From positions 1-35,337 of the forward strand of contig JAJDBW010000022.1 of assembly GCA_029261155.1 (NCBI GenBank): a stretch of 35,337 nucleotides of DNA, read 5' to 3'. Positions 23,399 to 32,435 of this stretch are shown piece by piece (the first letter of the stretch is position 1; the number at the start of each line of letters is the position of its first letter). The notes below the pieces were generated by a model. It worked only from the letters and a program-made list of their open reading frames with translations, was not told the origin of the DNA and did not search any database. The stretch comes from Nitrospirota bacterium. GTDB taxonomy: Bacteria; Nitrospirota; Nitrospiria; SBBL01; JAADHI01. The position numbers and the translations under genes are program-made.

Positions 23399-24406
23399 TT
23401 ACACCTCATGCGCTTTAGATGAAAGGCTGACACGCTTTTTTAACCCGGTCAGCGTAAGCTCCAAACCGGCCCGAAGCGGCCGATTGCGATAAGCGATTTC
23501 TCTGATTGCCTTTTCGGAGGTGTAGGCCCAATCATAATTGTAAATCTCGGAACTCTTTGCCGTCATCCGCGCAGCCTTTCCTTGAATCTTCGCAATTTGC
23601 CCGACAAGCCTTCCCAACATTTTCAGAAAGAGAAGCGGAACCTTCAGGATAAAGCGGTTTTCCTTTAAAAGGGATGCTAGACATTCAATCATTTCGCGTA
23701 AGGCTATATTTTCCCCACCCAAAATATAGTTCTCTCCAATATTTCCATTTTCAAACGCGAGTAAATGGCCTTCGACCACATCATCGATATAGACTGCATT
23801 GAAGACCTGAGTTCCCAGGCCCGGGACCCCCACAATCCTTTGACGGGCCGCCGCCAAGAGATAGGCATTGAATGAATCGCCCCGAAGCGCACTTGTCGGC
23901 CCATAAACAAAAGCAGGCGAAACGATGACTGCGGGCAAACCGTCACGAACCGCATGGCGTATGGCGTCTTCCGCAAGAGCCTTGCTGCGATCATAGTCCG
24001 TGAAAAAAGGCACTTTTCTTGGGGTATTTTCGTCGACAGCTTGGCCCTGCGAAGGCCCAAGGCACATCACGCTCGAGGTATAAACGAACTTTTTAATGTC
24101 CGAGGCCAATGCGGCTGCAATCATCTGGCGCGTTCCCTCAAGGTTCGTCCGATCAAAGTCCTTTGGATCTCTCGCATCGACACCTCCTTTCGCCGCCAAA
24201 TGAAAGAGGCCCTCGCAGCCTCGCATTCCTTCGCGTAGGACAGGGGCATCCGCTAAGGTGCCGCGAAAAACTTTTATTGCGGGGTGATTGAGATGAATCG
24301 CCGATTCCGGACGGACCAACAGATGAACTTGATCGCCTCGACCAATTAACCTGCGAACCAAAGCGCTCCCGATAAATCCGGTTGAACCGGTAACAAAGTA
24401 AGTCAT
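23399..24406 (-). CDS. NAD(P)-dependent epimerase/dehydratase (extended SDR)
   Basis: The 335-aa protein has the Rossmann glycine motif TGSTGFIGS at its N-terminus, FHLAAKGGVD, a catalytic YTSSV serine region and the YDRSK catalytic Tyr-Lys pair. VSPAFVYGP and YIDDVVEGHLLA follow, which is the pattern of extended SDRs. Closest in style are dihydroflavonol-4-reductase and HpnA-like members that act on sugars or polyketide or terpenoid ketones; the substrate is not clear. An ATG at 24406, 8 nt after GGA, is preferred over the GTG at 24421. It follows tsaC by 60 bp and ends the purH-purD-tsaC group. Confidence 0.88.
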   Translation of the reverse strand: MTYFVTGSTGFIGSALVRRLIGRGDQVHLLVRPESAIHLNHPAIKVFRGTLADAPVLREGMRGCEGLFHLAAKGGVDARDPKDFDRTNLEGTRQMIAAALASDIKKFVYTSSVMCLGPSQGQAVDENTPRKVPFFTDYDRSKALAEDAIRHAVRDGLPAVIVSPAFVYGPTSALRGDSFNAYLLAAARQRIVGVPGLGTQVFNAVYIDDVVEGHLLAFENGNIGENYILGGENIALREMIECLASLLKENRFILKVPLLFLKMLGRLVGQIAKIQGKAARMTAKSSEIYNYDWAYTSEKAIREIAYRNRPLRAGLELTLTGLKKRVSLSSKAHEV

Positions 24407-24466
24407 AGTCAGGTTCCGCACCTTAAACGTCGGCGTTTTAGATTATTCAGAACTTAGGCTTGTGGA

Positions 24467-25138
24467 TCAGGCTTCAGCGGTTGGGAGCGACAAAAGCGAT
24501 ACACCTCGTGCTTTAAAATATTTAAGGAGCTTCAAAGTCGAAACGCGGCCCTCGCGCAAAAGTCGGGGCCGAGCAACCGAGAGATCGAGCAAGGTCGAAG
24601 GCCTGGACTCGCATCGTCCTCCATCCATAATCAGATCGAGGTCTGGACCCATGCTTTGATCGACGTCGGCTGCCGTGGTCGAAGCGGCCTCGCCGGAGCG
24701 ATTCGCGCTGGTGGCCGTTAAAGGAAAGCCCGCTTCTTGAATCAAGCGCATGGGAATCGCGGCATCCGGCATCCGAATTCCGATCGTGCCGCGATTCGCC
24801 GTCAGCAAAGTAGATAGAGACGCTGCCGCCGGAAAAATAAGCGTAAGCGGCCCCGGCCAAAAGGCCTTCATCAGGCCCTCCGCAAGCGGACTCACCTCGC
24901 GGACGAGGGCGCGCAAACGACTCAGGTCATCTATTAGGAGTAGAATCGGTTTGGAAGCGGCCCGCCCTTTTACCGAAAAAAGACGAGAGACCGCAGCCGG
25001 ATCGAAGGGGTCGGCCCCGATACCATAGAAGGTATCCGTGGGAAACGCGATGAGCCCCCCCTTTTTAATGACACCCGCAGCTTGGGAGATTAAATGATGA
25101 TCGGGATGGAGGGGATCGACTGAAAGGATCCTGGGCAT
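24467..25138 (-). CDS. tsaC: L-threonylcarbamoyladenylate synthase (TsaC/YrdC/Sua5 family)
   Basis: TsaC makes threonylcarbamoyl-AMP from threonine, bicarbonate and ATP, for the t6A37 modification of tRNAs that read ANN codons. The 223-aa protein has the YrdC fold: LIAFPTDTFYGIGADP, the KGR of the ligand-binding motif (FSVKGRAASKPILLL), FWPGPLTLIF, IGIRMPD and TATSANRSGE, with STLLDLS near the end. It lacks the extra C-terminal Sua5 domain. It begins 5 nt after the purD stop and is likely translated from the same mRNA. Confidence 0.93.
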   Translation of the reverse strand: MPRILSVDPLHPDHHLISQAAGVIKKGGLIAFPTDTFYGIGADPFDPAAVSRLFSVKGRAASKPILLLIDDLSRLRALVREVSPLAEGLMKAFWPGPLTLIFPAAASLSTLLTANRGTIGIRMPDAAIPMRLIQEAGFPLTATSANRSGEAASTTAADVDQSMGPDLDLIMDGGRCESRPSTLLDLSVARPRLLREGRVSTLKLLKYFKARGVSLLSLPTAEA

Positions 25139-25143
25139 GGCCT

Positions 25144-26388
25144 TTAAGATTCGGCACCGATGTCGCTTCGATAGTGCATGCCCGGAAAGGAGATTTTTTT
25201 CACCGCTGAATAGGCTTGTTGTCGCGACAACGAAACTGTTTCACCCACGGCCGTAATCCCAAGCACCCGCCCCCCCTGAGTCAGATATTCTGCACCCTGC
25301 TGCGCCGTCCCCGCATGAAAGACAAGCGTGTCGCCGAAATCGCCGTCCAGACCGGAAATCTTCTCCCCTTTTTGATACGCGCCCGGATACCCCCCTGAGG
25401 CCAAGACCACGCACACGGAAGACCCGCCCGCCCAATCAATAGACACCTGGTTGAGACGCCCTTCAATACTTGCAAGCATCACATCCACCCAGTCGGTTTT
25501 TAACCGGGGAAGCAAAGCTTGCACCTCTGGATCGCCCCATCGCGCATTAAATTCCAAGACAGACATCCCTTGATCGCTCAAAATCAATCCGGCATAGAGC
25601 ACCCCTTTATAAGGCATACCGTCCTTCGCCATACCGCGCAGCGTGGGTTCAATCACTTTCGACATAATTTCAGCTTCAAGTGCGGGCGTCATCTGTGGCG
25701 AGGGTGAAACCACGCCCATGCCACCCGTATTCGGCCCGGTGTTTCCGTTATTCACCGCTTTGTGATCCTGCGCTGTACCCATAGGAACCGCATGGACGCC
25801 ATCGGTCACAACAAAGAAGGAAGCCTCCACGCCTTCGAGAAATTGCTCGATGATAATGTCAGAAGACGCGTCGCCCATCTCTTTAATCAGGTTGAGTCCT
25901 GCCGCCGCTTCTTGCTCGTCTCGGGCAATCACCACCCCCTTGCCCGCGGCCAGGCCATCAACCTTCAAAACAACGGGGTAATCCATTGAGCGAATACGGC
26001 GATAGGCTTCGCCACGCGTCACCACTTCCGCAGAGGCCGTCGGCACCCCATATTTTAACATTAATCGTTTGGAAAAAATCTTGCTCGATTCAATCTGAGA
26101 GGCCGATTTGGAAGGGCCGAAAATCCGGAGACCTTTCTCTTCGAAACGATCAACGATCCCCATGGAAAGCGGAATCTCCGGTCCGACAACCGTGAGATCG
26201 ATGGCCTCGGATTCGGCAAACTGAAGCAGGCCCTCGATATTGTCTACAGGAATGGGAACCAAGGTGGCAAGGGAGGCCATGCCGGGATTTCCCGGCGCGC
26301 AGTAGAGTTTTTTTACGGAAGGACTTTGGGCGATCTTCCAAACCAGGGCATGCTCCCGACCGCCGCTACCGACAACTAAAACCTTCAT
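25144..26388 (-). CDS. purD: Phosphoribosylamine--glycine ligase (GAR synthetase)
   Basis: PurD joins phosphoribosylamine and glycine with ATP, the second step of purine synthesis. The 414-aa sequence has the family order: N-terminal [35 protein letters not shown], then an ATP-grasp domain with [18 protein letters not shown] and the [18 protein letters not shown] loop. VLYAGLILS and [11 protein letters not shown] supply metal and phosphate ligands. No truncation is seen. It lies 32 bp after purH and 5 bp before tsaC. Confidence 0.97.
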   Translation of the reverse strand: MKVLVVGSGGREHALVWKIAQSPSVKKLYCAPGNPGMASLATLVPIPVDNIEGLLQFAESEAIDLTVVGPEIPLSMGIVDRFEEKGLRIFGPSKSASQIESSKIFSKRLMLKYGVPTASAEVVTRGEAYRRIRSMDYPVVLKVDGLAAGKGVVIARDEQEAAAGLNLIKEMGDASSDIIIEQFLEGVEASFFVVTDGVHAVPMGTAQDHKAVNNGNTGPNTGGMGVVSPSPQMTPALEAEIMSKVIEPTLRGMAKDGMPYKGVLYAGLILSDQGMSVLEFNARWGDPEVQALLPRLKTDWVDVMLASIEGRLNQVSIDWAGGSSVCVVLASGGYPGAYQKGEKISGLDGDFGDTLVFHAGTAQQGAEYLTQGGRVLGITAVGETVSLSRQQAYSAVKKISFPGMHYRSDIGAES

Positions 26389-26420
26389 AGAACCAATTTA
26401 AACTATAGGTGTATGAGAAA

Positions 26421-27971
26421 TCAATGCCGGAAATGCCGCATGCCCGTCAGTACCATCGCCATCTTGTGGCCGTTGATGGCTTCGATCACTTCATCATCGC
26501 GAACCGAGCCGCCCGGCTGAATCACGGCCGTGATCCCCGCTTCGGCAGCCGTGTCGATGGCATCGCGAAAGGGAAAGAAAGCATCGGAGGCCATCACGCA
26601 ACCTTCGATCGGAAACTGGGCTTTCATTGTGGCGATCTTCACCGAATCGACCCGGCTCATCTGGCCCGCGCCAATCCCAATGGCATGGCCCGGTTTCGCA
26701 AAAACAATGGCATTGGATTTCACGTGCTTGCACACGCGCCAGGCGAAGAGCATCGCCGAAAGCTCGTCCGCCGTCGGCTTGCGGCTGCTGACGGTTTTCA
26801 GGTCGGCGGCTGCGGAAATCACACGGCGGTCGTAATCCTGAACCAAGAGCCCGTCGGCCATACGCCGAAGGTCGAAGCGCGCCGGGCTCGGGGTGCTTGC
26901 CGCCTTTGCACCCGCCTCGATCACGCGGAGATTCTTTTTCGTATTGAAAATCTCCAAGGCCGCCGCATTGATGCTCGGCGCAATCACCACTTCCATAAAA
27001 GTCGAGGTGATCTCCTTTGCCGTCTCCGCGTCCACGGGTCGGTTGAAGGCCGCCACGCCGCCGAAGGCAGAGAGCGGATCGGTTGCACGCGCCTTGCGGT
27101 AGGCATCGACCACGGTTTCACCCGTCGCCACGCCGCAGGGATTGTTGTGCTTCACGACCACGGCGGCCGTTTCCGAAAACCCTCGGACCAGTTCGAAGGC
27201 CGCATCCATGTCGAGAAAATTATTGTAGGACATCTCTTTGCCGGAAAGCTGCTTCATCTCAGACGCCGCACCGGCCTCACGATAGAGCCCCGCCTGCTGA
27301 TGAGGATTTTCGCCGTAGCGCAGGGTTTGCACTTTTTGAAAGGAAAGCGAAAGGGTCTCAGGCAAGACCTCTTCTTTTCGATCCAGACCGTCTAGATAGG
27401 CATGAATGGCCCGGTCGTAGGTCGATGTCGTTTGAAAAACTTTTTTGGCAAGCGCCGCGCGCCGCTCAAGGGTTACCGTGCCGCCGGAAGTCTTCATTTC
27501 TTCGAGGACGGTCGCATAATCGGCGGGATCGGTAATGACGACGACGTCCTTATAATTCTTCGCGGCGGAGCGCAGCATGGTCGGGCCGCCGATGTCGATC
27601 TGCTCAATCGCTTCGTCTAAAGTCACGCCCGGTTTTGCAATCGTTTCTTGAAAGGGATAGAGGTTCACGACCACCAAGTCGATAGGCGTAATCCCCTGTT
27701 TTTTCATCTGCGCGACATGCTCCGCATCGTCCCGCTTCCCGAGGATGCCCCCATGAATCTTCGGATGTAGGGTCTTCACCCGTCCGCCCAGCATCTCCGG
27801 AAAACCGGTCTCCTCTGAGACTTCTTTGACCGTAATTCCTTTTTCTTTTAATAGCTTGTATGTTCCTCCGGTCGAAAGCAGGGCCACGCCCAGTGCCTGC
27901 AACCCCTCCGCAAAGGCCACAATCCCCTCTTTATGATAGACGCTTAAAATTGCCCGTTTAATTTGTGACAT
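26421..27971 (-). CDS. purH: Bifunctional AICAR formyltransferase / IMP cyclohydrolase
   Basis: PurH carries out the last two steps to IMP. The 516-aa protein has an N-terminal MGS-like cyclohydrolase domain ([56 protein letters not shown]) and a C-terminal AICAR transformylase domain. The latter shows [20 protein letters not shown]-type sequence ([12 protein letters not shown]), [26 protein letters not shown] and [20 protein letters not shown] lies directly before the ATG. Its start overlaps the end of the upstream orphan fragment by 28 bp. Next come purD, tsaC and the SDR gene. Confidence 0.97.
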   Translation of the reverse strand: MSQIKRAILSVYHKEGIVAFAEGLQALGVALLSTGGTYKLLKEKGITVKEVSEETGFPEMLGGRVKTLHPKIHGGILGKRDDAEHVAQMKKQGITPIDLVVVNLYPFQETIAKPGVTLDEAIEQIDIGGPTMLRSAAKNYKDVVVITDPADYATVLEEMKTSGGTVTLERRAALAKKVFQTTSTYDRAIHAYLDGLDRKEEVLPETLSLSFQKVQTLRYGENPHQQAGLYREAGAASEMKQLSGKEMSYNNFLDMDAAFELVRGFSETAAVVVKHNNPCGVATGETVVDAYRKARATDPLSAFGGVAAFNRPVDAETAKEITSTFMEVVIAPSINAAALEIFNTKKNLRVIEAGAKAASTPSPARFDLRRMADGLLVQDYDRRVISAAADLKTVSSRKPTADELSAMLFAWRVCKHVKSNAIVFAKPGHAIGIGAGQMSRVDSVKIATMKAQFPIEGCVMASDAFFPFRDAIDTAAEAGITAVIQPGGSVRDDEVIEAINGHKMAMVLTGMRHFRH

Positions 27972-28813
27972 TTCTCCTCCAAAATAAGTACGCTCTTAGT
28001 TAATCGGAGTATAGGCAAATGCAGAGACCAATTCAAGGGACTCAAGAGAGGCTTCTGTTTACCCGTTGTCCTCCCAGGCGTTCTATGCGTTTTCATCGAA
28101 ACGGTAACTTTCACCTCGCAGAGGAACGTCTCCTGGGGTATCGTCGGTTCCGGCGATTTTATCTTCTCCCACCGGTAGGCTGAGGCGATGGGGGTGGTCG
28201 GAATGAGGACGGGGAATTGAATCTGTATAGGATTGCTTTGAAAGGTAATCCCGGCGGTAAAATTAATGACATTAAAGTTGGAGGTGTCGATCAGTATCCC
28301 GGCCTCTTGAATTTCTTCGATGGTCAGGGGCCGGGTGGTGACTTGGGTGACCAAGGCCTTTTCGAAGGATTCGATGGTGACGACGTTGACCGCGGCGGCG
28401 ATGGTTTCCCCGCTGCTTTCCATCCGGATATTCTCCAGGGTGTAGATGCCGACGATGGGCAGGGTCGGTAGGGTAAAAGGGACATTCGGTTTTGTCGTCA
28501 GGGTCAAGGGGTTCGGATAGGCCGGGCCGCGCAGTTCGCCTTTAACAACGAGGTCGTCGGGGAGCAAGTCTTGAATGTCGGCGAAGTTAATGCCGGGGGC
28601 GGCGAGGCGGACATCGGCGTTGACCGTGGTGGTGATATCCTTCGGCACCGCCTGCTTTTCGGGATTCGGCGTGATGTCCATGCCCACGACAAAGAACTGG
28701 AGTTCCGTGAGGGTGACCTGGCTCTCCTGGGCCTGGGAGGGCGCAGCCTGGCCCAAAAGAAAGAGGCCCAGCAATAATCCCACTAGCCCTGTACCGATTT
28801 TACGGTGCATCAT
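27944..28813 (-). CDS. Exported protein of unknown family, probably a truncated N-terminal fragment
   Basis: The 289-aa product begins with a clear Sec signal (MMHRKIGTGLVGLLLGLFLLGQAAPSQAQ) and a beta-rich region to about residue 235, with TELQFFVVGMDITPNPEKQ and repeated short strands. The last 55 or so residues (after PTIPQETFLC) turn into low-quality, basic sequence and run 28 bp into purH. The simplest reading is that a longer gene was broken here and the end is out-of-frame read-through. AAGGAAAC precedes the ATG. The beta-rich head could be the missing N-terminus of a propeller protein like the 784-aa one upstream; this is a guess from style and proximity. Confidence 0.55.
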   Translation of the reverse strand: MMHRKIGTGLVGLLLGLFLLGQAAPSQAQESQVTLTELQFFVVGMDITPNPEKQAVPKDITTTVNADVRLAAPGINFADIQDLLPDDLVVKGELRGPAYPNPLTLTTKPNVPFTLPTLPIVGIYTLENIRMESSGETIAAAVNVVTIESFEKALVTQVTTRPLTIEEIQEAGILIDTSNFNVINFTAGITFQSNPIQIQFPVLIPTTPIASAYRWEKIKSPEPTIPQETFLCEVKVTVSMKTHRTPGRTTGKQKPLLSPLNWSLHLPILRLTKSVLILEEKCHKLNGQF

Positions 28814-28883
28814 TGTTTCCTTGTTTGTTTCGCTGGCAAACCTTTGACCTTAGATCTGTGTTGTTGCGACGACCCGGCGTGTG

Positions 28884-28937
28884 CAGTATGACGTGATGGA
28901 GATCGCCAGGAACGTGCATTCTGGGTTTGCGTCCCAT
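28884..28937 (-). pseudogene. N-terminal remnant of a RAYT/Y1-type transposase
   Basis: An ATG at 28937 begins with GRKPRMHVPGDLHHVIL, which closely follows the start of REP-associated tyrosine transposases (compare the intact copy here, ARPLRIEYPGALYHL). After 18 codons similarity is lost, so only the N-terminal edge of the Y1 domain remains. The surrounding interval 28814-29124 otherwise holds no gene. Confidence 0.5.
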
Positions 28938-29097
28938 TTTAGTCTTTAACCTTCGCTCTTAAAACAACTTGCCTCTATAGTATTCACAGCCAAGCGCAAT
29001 ATGCTTGAATTGTGACTATGCTTGAACACAATATAGTGTGTGAAAAAAGGAAGAGGCTGAAAATTGTATATAGGCATGTAAAACAATAAGCCAATTA

Positions 29098-29110
29098 GCC
29101 AAGCCTGACC
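29098..29110. repeat. Left copy of a 13-bp inverted repeat framing the accessory islet
   Basis: GCCAAGCCTGACC is the exact reverse complement of 33765-33777. It is followed here by CCTT, so read from the right this end is AAGGGGTCAGGCTTGGC, sharing the GGGGTCAG core with the RAYT unit repeats at 32416 and 33389. It lies 15 bp past the stop of the 306-aa gene. Confidence 0.45.
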
Positions 29111-29124
29111 CCTTCACCGTTCGA

Positions 29125-30045
29125 TCACTCTGTCAGTGAAAACACATCTGTAAACTTAATTTCATATTTCTTAATTTCTTGATCAGACCAGCCAGCCCCT
29201 CTCAATGTGGCCAACACATTACGGTGCAATGAGGAATGAAGCGTCACATCTTGTATGCCTCCGAGGCGAGAATTAATTTCTCGACCTTCCCTTTGTAGTC
29301 GAAGACCAAAGTCGGCCACGATTTGGATGGCTGCTTCGGTTTTTATTTCACCAAGATTATCAAGGGCCCAATACTTCAAATCATGATTTTCATATGTATC
29401 CAACTCGTCTAAAATACCCACCATCGCTTCGAAACGGGTCGGGTATTTTGATAAGTATTCAAGTTTACCCTGGCAAAGATTTATTATTTTTTCTGAATCG
29501 GATTTAGATGAAAAACGACTTTCAACGGATTCAACAATCTTAGGGAAAGCGCTCTGAATACCTCTGTCACACAGCTCATTTGAAGCCCAGCCCCGAGTAA
29601 AGCCATCTCTTAAGTCTTCGTATTGAGCGCTTAACGCTTCGATTAGGAGTGAGACCTGTTTTTCAGGGTCTTGCTCCTGATTAACTTTGGACTTCCAGTG
29701 GCTACGGGATAGATCGGAGAGTAGTTGACGGCTTATTTCACTCTTATAACTCTTTGCCGAGAGATCCAAAAAGTATTTTTCGAGCCCTTCAATTTTTAAA
29801 TCCCCAAGTTTTGTAATTGCATATTGCCTATCAGGGGCTTTTAATTTCTCGTCTTCGATCATTCCTTTCAATCTTTTAACCGCTTCGGTTTGAGTCTCAG
29901 GAGAGAGGGCTTCCGAGTAAAAGCGATCAATCATCTTTTCTTCTTTTGATTTAAGAATAATACTCTCCGCGAATAGAGAAAAAGGTGTAAACACCACCAT
30001 TATTATTAATAAAAATTGGCTAATCCACTTCGACCCCATTTTCAC
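29125..30045 (-). CDS. Secreted helical-repeat protein of unknown function
   Basis: The 306-aa precursor has a Sec signal (WISQFLLIIMVVFTPFSLFA). The rest is almost entirely alpha-helical and charged, with repeated helix pairs (AVKRLKGMIEDEK, QYAITKLGDLKIEGLEKYF, YWALDNLGEIKTEAAIQIVADFG) that suggest HEAT-like repeats; there are no catalytic motifs. It starts 9 bp after the stop of the 784-aa gene, so the two are very likely co-expressed. Base composition is more A/T-rich than the flanking pur genes, consistent with later acquisition. Because the upstream protein ends in a putative metallopeptidase region, this may be its periplasmic partner, inhibitor or immunity protein. Confidence 0.7.
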   Translation of the reverse strand: MKMGSKWISQFLLIIMVVFTPFSLFAESIILKSKEEKMIDRFYSEALSPETQTEAVKRLKGMIEDEKLKAPDRQYAITKLGDLKIEGLEKYFLDLSAKSYKSEISRQLLSDLSRSHWKSKVNQEQDPEKQVSLLIEALSAQYEDLRDGFTRGWASNELCDRGIQSAFPKIVESVESRFSSKSDSEKIINLCQGKLEYLSKYPTRFEAMVGILDELDTYENHDLKYWALDNLGEIKTEAAIQIVADFGLRLQREGREINSRLGGIQDVTLHSSLHRNVLATLRGAGWSDQEIKKYEIKFTDVFSLTE

Positions 30046-30054
30046 TGTCCTTTT

Positions 30055-32409
30055 CTAGTCATTAGCAAACCGATAGGCATCTTCTTCCAACGCCCAAATT
30101 GCCCAATCTGGGCCATTAAACGTATCAAACGTACCAGGATTTGAAACATCTCCTTTATAGGTTATTTTTAAGTCTTCTTCCCCAGGCCGAGTGGTATCGC
30201 ACACTTTTCGGTTTAGACCTGTATCTATAAAAGTGTCTTTAGGAGCTATATCGATTGACTGAACCAAGAAATCTCGATCCCTGTCATTTTCTAATGGCAA
30301 GGCCACAGCATTTTGATAGGCATGTCGCGCTTCATGGATAAACGTATTTGTAAAACCAAAATTCCGATTATAACCACAAATCGAGCTTCTATCAGAGTTT
30401 ATCCTATGTGCTAATATAAACGGATTAAATTCCATGGGACTTTCTGACTTATGCACTTTAACAACTAAACCTGACACAGCAATCCCTTCGTTATTCCGGA
30501 CTATTCTATCGGCGCGGTAATTTTGGACCGTGTTTAACACAGTCTTAAGGTCATCACCGGCGGTCGTGTAAATATCCCTCACCCTGGCGTCCACCCAAGC
30601 GAAAGCCGATCCAAACGCTTTTCCGCTTCCTGCAAATCCCTCGATATCGCTCGTGAGAACCCACTGCTTTATCTCCACCTCATTACTCTCGAAGTTGAGG
30701 GCTTTTATTGTTGCATCATCCGGTTTTGCCCCATTTAGACCTATTACTTTAGGCCCTGCCAGAGATTTAGCAACAAACGTGGCCACGCCGTTTTTCCACT
30801 TCTCTCCTTCTTTTTCTCCAGGTATTTGCCCAGGTAAATCTCCATTGTTTTGGGCATAGATATTACCCGCACCACTTTCCCGAATAAAAACCGCCTCATC
30901 AAACTCGGTAACCACTTCACCAGCAATGGCCGATCCAACAGTATCTTTCACGACCGCCGTAATTTGAACTGTGGTATCTTCACTATATTTCCCGTCTTCA
31001 CTGATCACGGTATCACCAATTTGTTCTAGATTCATCGCCACTTCAAATACAGACACCTTAAATGTCGCTATGACAGATTCCTTTATACTGCATGTATAGT
31101 GAACCGTAATATTCGCTTCACCAGGTGACAGCCCCAAGAGAGACACTTGATTTTCTTGAAGCCCTGGAACCTGCTCTTTGTTGAGTATTTGGACGACGCT
31201 TGAATTATCCGTGGTCCAACTGTAAGTTCCGTTTGGTTGACCAAAGGCCTCGAAAACTTTGTTCTGAACGACATATATCTTTTCTTGGGGGTCTCCGTTT
31301 ACTTTTACGCGGCAGTGATCCAATATTCGCGTATCAAATGCTTCCTTGTTTTTCTGACCTACACTAAAATGCGTTCCAATTGAATTTGTAGTATGTCCGT
31401 TGTCGCCGGCCGTTTCTATTTTTCCCAAAACCAAAGGAACAGTGGGCTGAGTGGGATCGAGCGGTTCGAGAGGCCTTTTAAAATCCAGAAGCGTTAATTC
31501 AAAACTCTGATTAACCAAGAGCAACCCCACTCTTTCGTTAACCGCCATATTGCTCGTAATGCCCCCCATATTAAACCTCACAGGCATTGGCGGATCTGTT
31601 ACGTCTGGATTCTCGCTTACATTGTAAATTTCCAGTTTGCCGCTGCCTCCGGTCGCAATCACGGCTAAATCTTGCGTATGAGTCCCCGCACGATCTTCAA
31701 AGGTGTAGGCTGCAAGGATCTGCATCTTGAATCCCCCATTCGGAAGGAGAATGGTCCGTTTGGGAGTGATAACCGGGAAGAGATTGGCATCGAAGACGGT
31801 GAGCTGGCTCTTACTTAAGGCGTAGACCTTCCCGCCGACCATGTCGACGGCAATGGGCGGCCCACCGAGTTGGTCTTCACCGGCGGCGAAAACAATGGCG
31901 CTGTCGGAAACGGCGCGCTCGGGATCAACCGCCTTTTCGAGGTCAACGATCTGAATGCCCTGGAGCAATGTCGCCACTATCGCATACTGGTCAACGATCT
32001 TCACATCAAAAGGTACGCCCGTGTGTTGCTGGGCCAATATTGTCCCACGCAAGCCCTTTGGATTACGGGGATCGGTCACGTCTATAATTTGTAAGGTTCC
32101 AAATCCGGTAAGGGTGTCATAGGCCGCCACGGCTGCGATCACCTTGGCATTCACGCTCGTATAGATGTGGTCGTCCGAAACGGCGATGCCGCGCAACGTG
32201 CCTTTGTTCATTGGGAAGGTGACCAATTGATTGGGCGTATCAGGTGCCGAAACATCGACAATTCGTATCAGGGGATTTCCCTTGTTGTTGTCCGTGAGAT
32301 AAAGCACATCGTTTAGAATAGTCTCATCCCGAGGTTCAATCAGCGGAAATGGGGACGAGAGCTCAGGGGCATAGGTTGCGAAGGTAATTGTCTTCCCGGT
32401 TCCCAGCAA
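30055..32409 (-). CDS. Large beta-propeller / Ig-like protein with C-terminal HExxH metallopeptidase-like region, 5'-truncated
   Basis: The 784-aa frame starts at a TTG against the repeat bounding the RAYT unit and begins in mid-domain, without a signal peptide, so the true N-terminus is lost. Residues 1-350 hold LVIVD-type propeller repeats (IRIVDVSAPDTPNQLV, LQIIDVTDPRNPKGL, LEIYNVSENPDV). About 390-450 is BIG2-like (LLGLSPGEANITVHYTC), followed by an invasin-like Ig region to about 580. The end carries IHEARHAYQ, a zinc-binding HExxH (H692, E693, H696), and WALEEDAY near the C-terminus offering E775 or E776 as third ligand. This layout fits a surface or secreted protein with an enzymatic tip, possibly a polymorphic toxin; substrate unknown. 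Confidence 0.7.
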   Translation of the reverse strand: MLGTGKTITFATYAPELSSPFPLIEPRDETILNDVLYLTDNNKGNPLIRIVDVSAPDTPNQLVTFPMNKGTLRGIAVSDDHIYTSVNAKVIAAVAAYDTLTGFGTLQIIDVTDPRNPKGLRGTILAQQHTGVPFDVKIVDQYAIVATLLQGIQIVDLEKAVDPERAVSDSAIVFAAGEDQLGGPPIAVDMVGGKVYALSKSQLTVFDANLFPVITPKRTILLPNGGFKMQILAAYTFEDRAGTHTQDLAVIATGGSGKLEIYNVSENPDVTDPPMPVRFNMGGITSNMAVNERVGLLLVNQSFELTLLDFKRPLEPLDPTQPTVPLVLGKIETAGDNGHTTNSIGTHFSVGQKNKEAFDTRILDHCRVKVNGDPQEKIYVVQNKVFEAFGQPNGTYSWTTDNSSVVQILNKEQVPGLQENQVSLLGLSPGEANITVHYTCSIKESVIATFKVSVFEVAMNLEQIGDTVISEDGKYSEDTTVQITAVVKDTVGSAIAGEVVTEFDEAVFIRESGAGNIYAQNNGDLPGQIPGEKEGEKWKNGVATFVAKSLAGPKVIGLNGAKPDDATIKALNFESNEVEIKQWVLTSDIEGFAGSGKAFGSAFAWVDARVRDIYTTAGDDLKTVLNTVQNYRADRIVRNNEGIAVSGLVVKVHKSESPMEFNPFILAHRINSDRSSICGYNRNFGFTNTFIHEARHAYQNAVALPLENDRDRDFLVQSIDIAPKDTFIDTGLNRKVCDTTRPGEEDLKITYKGDVSNPGTFDTFNGPDWAIWALEEDAYRFAND

Positions 32410-32415
32410 AAAAAT

Positions 32416-32435
32416 GGGGTCAGATCTTGACTTTA
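32416..32435. repeat. 20-bp terminal inverted repeat, left copy
   Basis: GGGGTCAGATCTTGACTTTA matches 33389-33408 in reverse complement at all 20 positions. It contains the transposase stop (TGA read from the minus strand at 32420-32422) and a BglII-like palindrome AGATCT. Confidence 0.8.

Noticed and set aside
26409-27395. A 328-codon open frame on the + strand opposite purH
   Set aside because: It is the antisense shadow of a high-G/C conserved gene; the His/Arg-rich product has no domain logic, while purH in the same region is unambiguous.
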